From NCBI GenBank assembly GCA_910577835.1, contig CAJTOU010000058.1, forward strand, positions 1 through 15,526: a stretch of 15,526 nucleotides of DNA. Reading direction: 5' to 3'. A program made the translations under genes and the position numbers. The notes beneath the pieces are model-generated. The model worked only from the letters and a program-made list of their open reading frames with translations, was not told the DNA's origin and searched no databases. Positions within the stretch are counted from its first letter, which is position 1. Every line of letters begins with the position of its first letter. Below, piece by piece: positions 13,359 to 15,526 of the stretch. The DNA is from an uncultured Lachnospiraceae bacterium. GTDB taxonomy: Bacteria; Bacillota_A; Clostridia; Lachnospirales; Lachnospiraceae.

Positions 13359-14690
13359 ATGGAAAATCAAAATACATACGAAAAGCCTGTAACCTTGAAA
13401 AATATCTTAAAATTTGCAGTTCCAACAATCGCTATGACCATTTTTATGTCATTTTATACAATGGTTGATGGTCTGTTTGTATCCAACCTGATTGGAACAG
13501 ACGCGTTATCTGCAATTAATCTGACAGCACCGATTATTCAGCTTGTCACCGCGGTTTCCACCATGCTTGCCACTGGTGGTAGTGCAGTGATTATGAAAAA
13601 AATGGGAGAGCACAAAAGCAAGGAGGCAAAGGAGGATTTTACCTTCCTTATTCTGGTAAATGTATTGGTTGGTCTTATTATGTGTAGTCTTGGATATCTG
13701 GCGATGAATCATATTTTTTCGGGAATGCATTTGACCGCAGATGTAGAAAATTACTGTATACAATATTTAAGTCGTTATCTTTTATTTACTGTACCTATTT
13801 TATTAATGAACAATTTTACACTCTACATGATTGCAAGCGAGAAAGCCTCCCTTTCACTGATTTGCTCAGTAACAGGTGGCGTTTTAAATATGGTGCTTGA
13901 CTATGTGCTTATAGCTGTATTGGATATGGGAATCAGCGGTGCTGCAATTGCAACAGGCATAGGATATTCTGTAACTGCAGTTGTCGGATTGTTCGTTTTC
14001 GGCAGTAAAAAGAGCCTGCTTCACTTTAAAAAGCCAGTTTTCCGTTTCAAAGTTCTTGCAAATGCTGCTACAAATGGCTGTTCAGAGATGGCGACGGCAC
14101 TTGTTACTGGTATTATCACAATGATGTTTAACTGGACAATGCTTAAATATATAGGAGAAGATGGAGTTGCCGCCATCACAATTATTACATATGTTCTGAT
14201 GTTTGCAAGTTCCTTATATACGGGATATTCCTATGGAGTGGCACCTATGCTCAGCTTTTATTATGGGGAGCAGAACCATCAAAAATTGAAAAAACTGGTT
14301 GCAGTCAGTATAAAGGTAATTTCAGTTATATCTATTGTGACAGCGGTCATGTCATTTTTATTGACAAGACCACTGGTATCTGTATTTGTTCGTCCAGATA
14401 ATCCAGTACATGAGCTTGCTGTCATTGGAAACAGAATTTGTACAATTGCGTTGTTTTTTATTGGGTTTAATATCTTTGTTAGCGGAATGTTTACTGCATT
14501 ATCTAATGGGATAGTTTCAGCGATTCTCGCATTTTCAAGGTCTTTTGTGTTTATGCTGATTACAATGCTTGTACTGCCTGCCATTCTTGGAGTAAATGGA
14601 ATCTGGCTTGCAACGCCGACAGCAGAGTTTATGGCGCTTTGCCTGTCAGCAGCAATGTTTCTAAAACATAGAAAAAAGTATCAATATTAA
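13359..14690 (+). CDS. MATE-family multidrug efflux transporter
   Basis: A 443-residue full-length MATE transporter with twelve expected membrane helices. Helix 1 region: FAVPTIAMTIFMSFYTMVDG, then LFVSNLIGTDALSAINLTAP. The loop after helix 2 has GGS (73-75) in TGGSAVIMKKMGEHKSKEAK. The second half starts near residue 228 (VLANAATNGCSEMATALVTG) and includes YSYGVAPMLSFYYGEQNHQK. It is clearly a different branch from the MATE at 8148. The start has AAAAGGAG 8 bases upstream. It is divergent from the MerR gene and its promoter has the MerR-type spacer, so expression is probably drug-induced. Substrates are unknown. Confidence 0.92.
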   Translation: MENQNTYEKPVTLKNILKFAVPTIAMTIFMSFYTMVDGLFVSNLIGTDALSAINLTAPIIQLVTAVSTMLATGGSAVIMKKMGEHKSKEAKEDFTFLILVNVLVGLIMCSLGYLAMNHIFSGMHLTADVENYCIQYLSRYLLFTVPILLMNNFTLYMIASEKASLSLICSVTGGVLNMVLDYVLIAVLDMGISGAAIATGIGYSVTAVVGLFVFGSKKSLLHFKKPVFRFKVLANAATNGCSEMATALVTGIITMMFNWTMLKYIGEDGVAAITIITYVLMFASSLYTGYSYGVAPMLSFYYGEQNHQKLKKLVAVSIKVISVISIVTAVMSFLLTRPLVSVFVRPDNPVHELAVIGNRICTIALFFIGFNIFVSGMFTALSNGIVSAILAFSRSFVFMLITMLVLPAILGVNGIWLATPTAEFMALCLSAAMFLKHRKKYQY

Positions 14691-15111
14691 TTTGATAATA
14701 TCAGCCTCTCTATCCTTTATATTGATAAATTTTGATGATACAATCTTATTAGTGTAAAGATTGGAGGTGTTATTTTTACGGAAACAAAGTATTCTGTTGG
14801 GTTATGGTCTCAAAAAGAATTTAGGTTACATTATAAAGCTGCTGACACAGAATGTTCTAACTTACAGCAACGCACAAGATACTTTTTTTAGTAAACTGGC
14901 CTACATTTCTTTGGAGAATACAGGCAGCTACTCTGGTATCCTAGTACTAGGGCAAATGGATTAAAGAGGCGTGAATTACAAAAACAAATAGGAAATTATT
15001 AAGATTAAACTAAAAGGGAATGGAATTTATAAAATTATTAGATTTGATAAATCCCATAAATACAGGATTTTTGTATTGAAATAAATAAACAACGCGAGTT
15101 CGACAAAAAAT
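14691..15111. other. Gene-poor stretch, no recognisable gene
   Basis: No known protein is visible in any frame. A GGAGG at about 14763 is followed by an open frame to 14964 that needs a TTG start overlapping that site, and its composition looks random. AAATCC (15049-15054) and GGATTT (15065-15070), followed by T-rich sequence, could be a weak terminator. The stretch after the MATE stop has several short ATCA/TGAT inverted repeats but no T-run. Confidence 0.4.
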
Positions 15112-15512
15112 CTACACAAGAGCGGCATTTTCAAAGTGAAGAGAAGGTTTTTCAGGCAGAAAAGAGTATGCCGAAATACCAGATATCAGATTGATTACAA
15201 AATTGCAGCAGCTTCTATGTCTGGAATGTTCTATCTGACAGGTGTTTTTTAGAAAATCATTCACAGATTCTATCACTGTACGCTTTGTTAATCCTTTTCC
15301 CAAAGCTTCTTAAACAATTTTTGGGAAATATACCCTTTATCTCCGTTCATTGATTACAAGGTGGAGTTTAAAGCCATAAAACCAGCCAGTAGAGCTTTTC
15401 CTCTCATGGCTGTCCCACGAAATACTCTGTTCTGTTGGATTCTATGGTTATCACAGACATCAAGGGTGGTGTAATCTGCAAAACTGATTCCAGTACATGG
15501 ATTGTAAGAAGC
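15112..15512 (-). pseudogene. IS982-family transposase, decayed with internal deletions
   Basis: Pieces of an IS982-type transposase on the minus strand. From the right: YNPCTGISFADYTTLDVCDN and HRIQQNRVFRGTAMRGK (first catalytic Asp in the FADYTTLDVC motif, normally FIDSTPLKVC). A one-base loss then moves the frame to SSTGWFYGFKLHLVINER. A deletion of roughly 40 residues leads straight to GDKGYISQKLFKKLWEK. Another deletion of about 30 residues precedes KRTVIESVNDFLKNTCQIEH, SRHRSCCNFVINLISGISAY, then SFLPEKPSLHFENAALV and stop at 15112. The C-terminal IEHSRHRS motif is diagnostic. Only the C-terminal two-thirds is present; the rest would lie beyond the window. It cannot be active. Confidence 0.85.
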
Positions 15513-15526
15513 CTGTCTCTTATACA
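15513..15526. other. Tn5/Nextera mosaic-end sequence at the window edge (probable adapter)
   Basis: The last 14 bases, CTGTCTCTTATACA, equal the first 14 bases of the 19-base Illumina Nextera (Tn5 mosaic end) read-through adapter. The match starts exactly where the transposase coding sense (ASYNPCTG) would stop making sense and runs to the last base of the window. I take it as untrimmed adapter at a contig end, not genome. Confidence 0.85.

Noticed and set aside
14761..14964. 67-codon plus-strand frame near a GGAGG
   Set aside because: The only start is a TTG overlapping the putative ribosome site, and the translation resembles no family; an alternative frame looks equally plausible.

Overview
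The window looks like a chromosomal accessory region of a low-GC Gram-positive gut anaerobe, most likely a Lachnospiraceae-type clostridium. This is inferred from AT-rich codon use, strong AGGAGG-type ribosome binding sites, sigma-A-like promoters, and gene families common in those genomes (MMPL/RND exporter with a DG-heptad coil, cytidylate kinase-like protein, DUF6508, Tn916-like sigma remnant). No database search was possible, so the species is not fixed.

Layout. At the left edge (81-223) is a frameshifted IS3-type transposase scrap, then about 320 bases without a recognisable gene. From 550 to 5767 is an intact exporter locus. A TetR repressor and a TSUP (TauE/SafE) membrane protein read leftwards. 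Divergently, a 1011-residue MMPL/RND exporter reads right, followed 4 bases later by a cytidylate kinase-like protein. From 5768 to 6526 lies a hairpin-rich non-coding stretch and the decayed remains of a Tn916-type element sigma gene. Three drug-efflux cassettes follow, each a MATE transporter under a different regulator class: MarR plus a truncated MATE (6464-7362), TetR plus an intact MATE (7509-9521), and a divergent MerR/MATE pair (12346-14690). Between the second and third cassettes are a possible broken small gene, a DUF6508 protein, a GNAT acetyltransferase, a RibD/DHFR-like reductase, and a helix-turn-helix gene broken by a stop codon and a frameshift. The right edge is a decayed IS982-type transposase, and the last 14 bases match the Tn5/Nextera mosaic end, so they are probably adapter rather than genome.

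How it works together. The regulatory DNA is unusually readable. The TetR2 promoter carries two copies of one palindrome. The MarR promoter has a perfect 6-bp inverted repeat at the predicted transcription start. The third MATE promoter has the 19-bp -35/-10 spacer with an internal dyad that is the hallmark of MerR-activated promoters. These predict self-repressed, ligand-induced efflux units. The surrounding fragments of at least two insertion sequences, an integrative element and several broken genes suggest a site that has repeatedly gained and lost cargo. I see no CRISPR array, tRNA or rRNA, and no wholly new multi-gene system. The most distinctive items are the architecture of the MMPL exporter's coiled-coil domain, the MerR-type promoter with its two-hairpin leader, and the structured non-coding stretch at 5895-6060.
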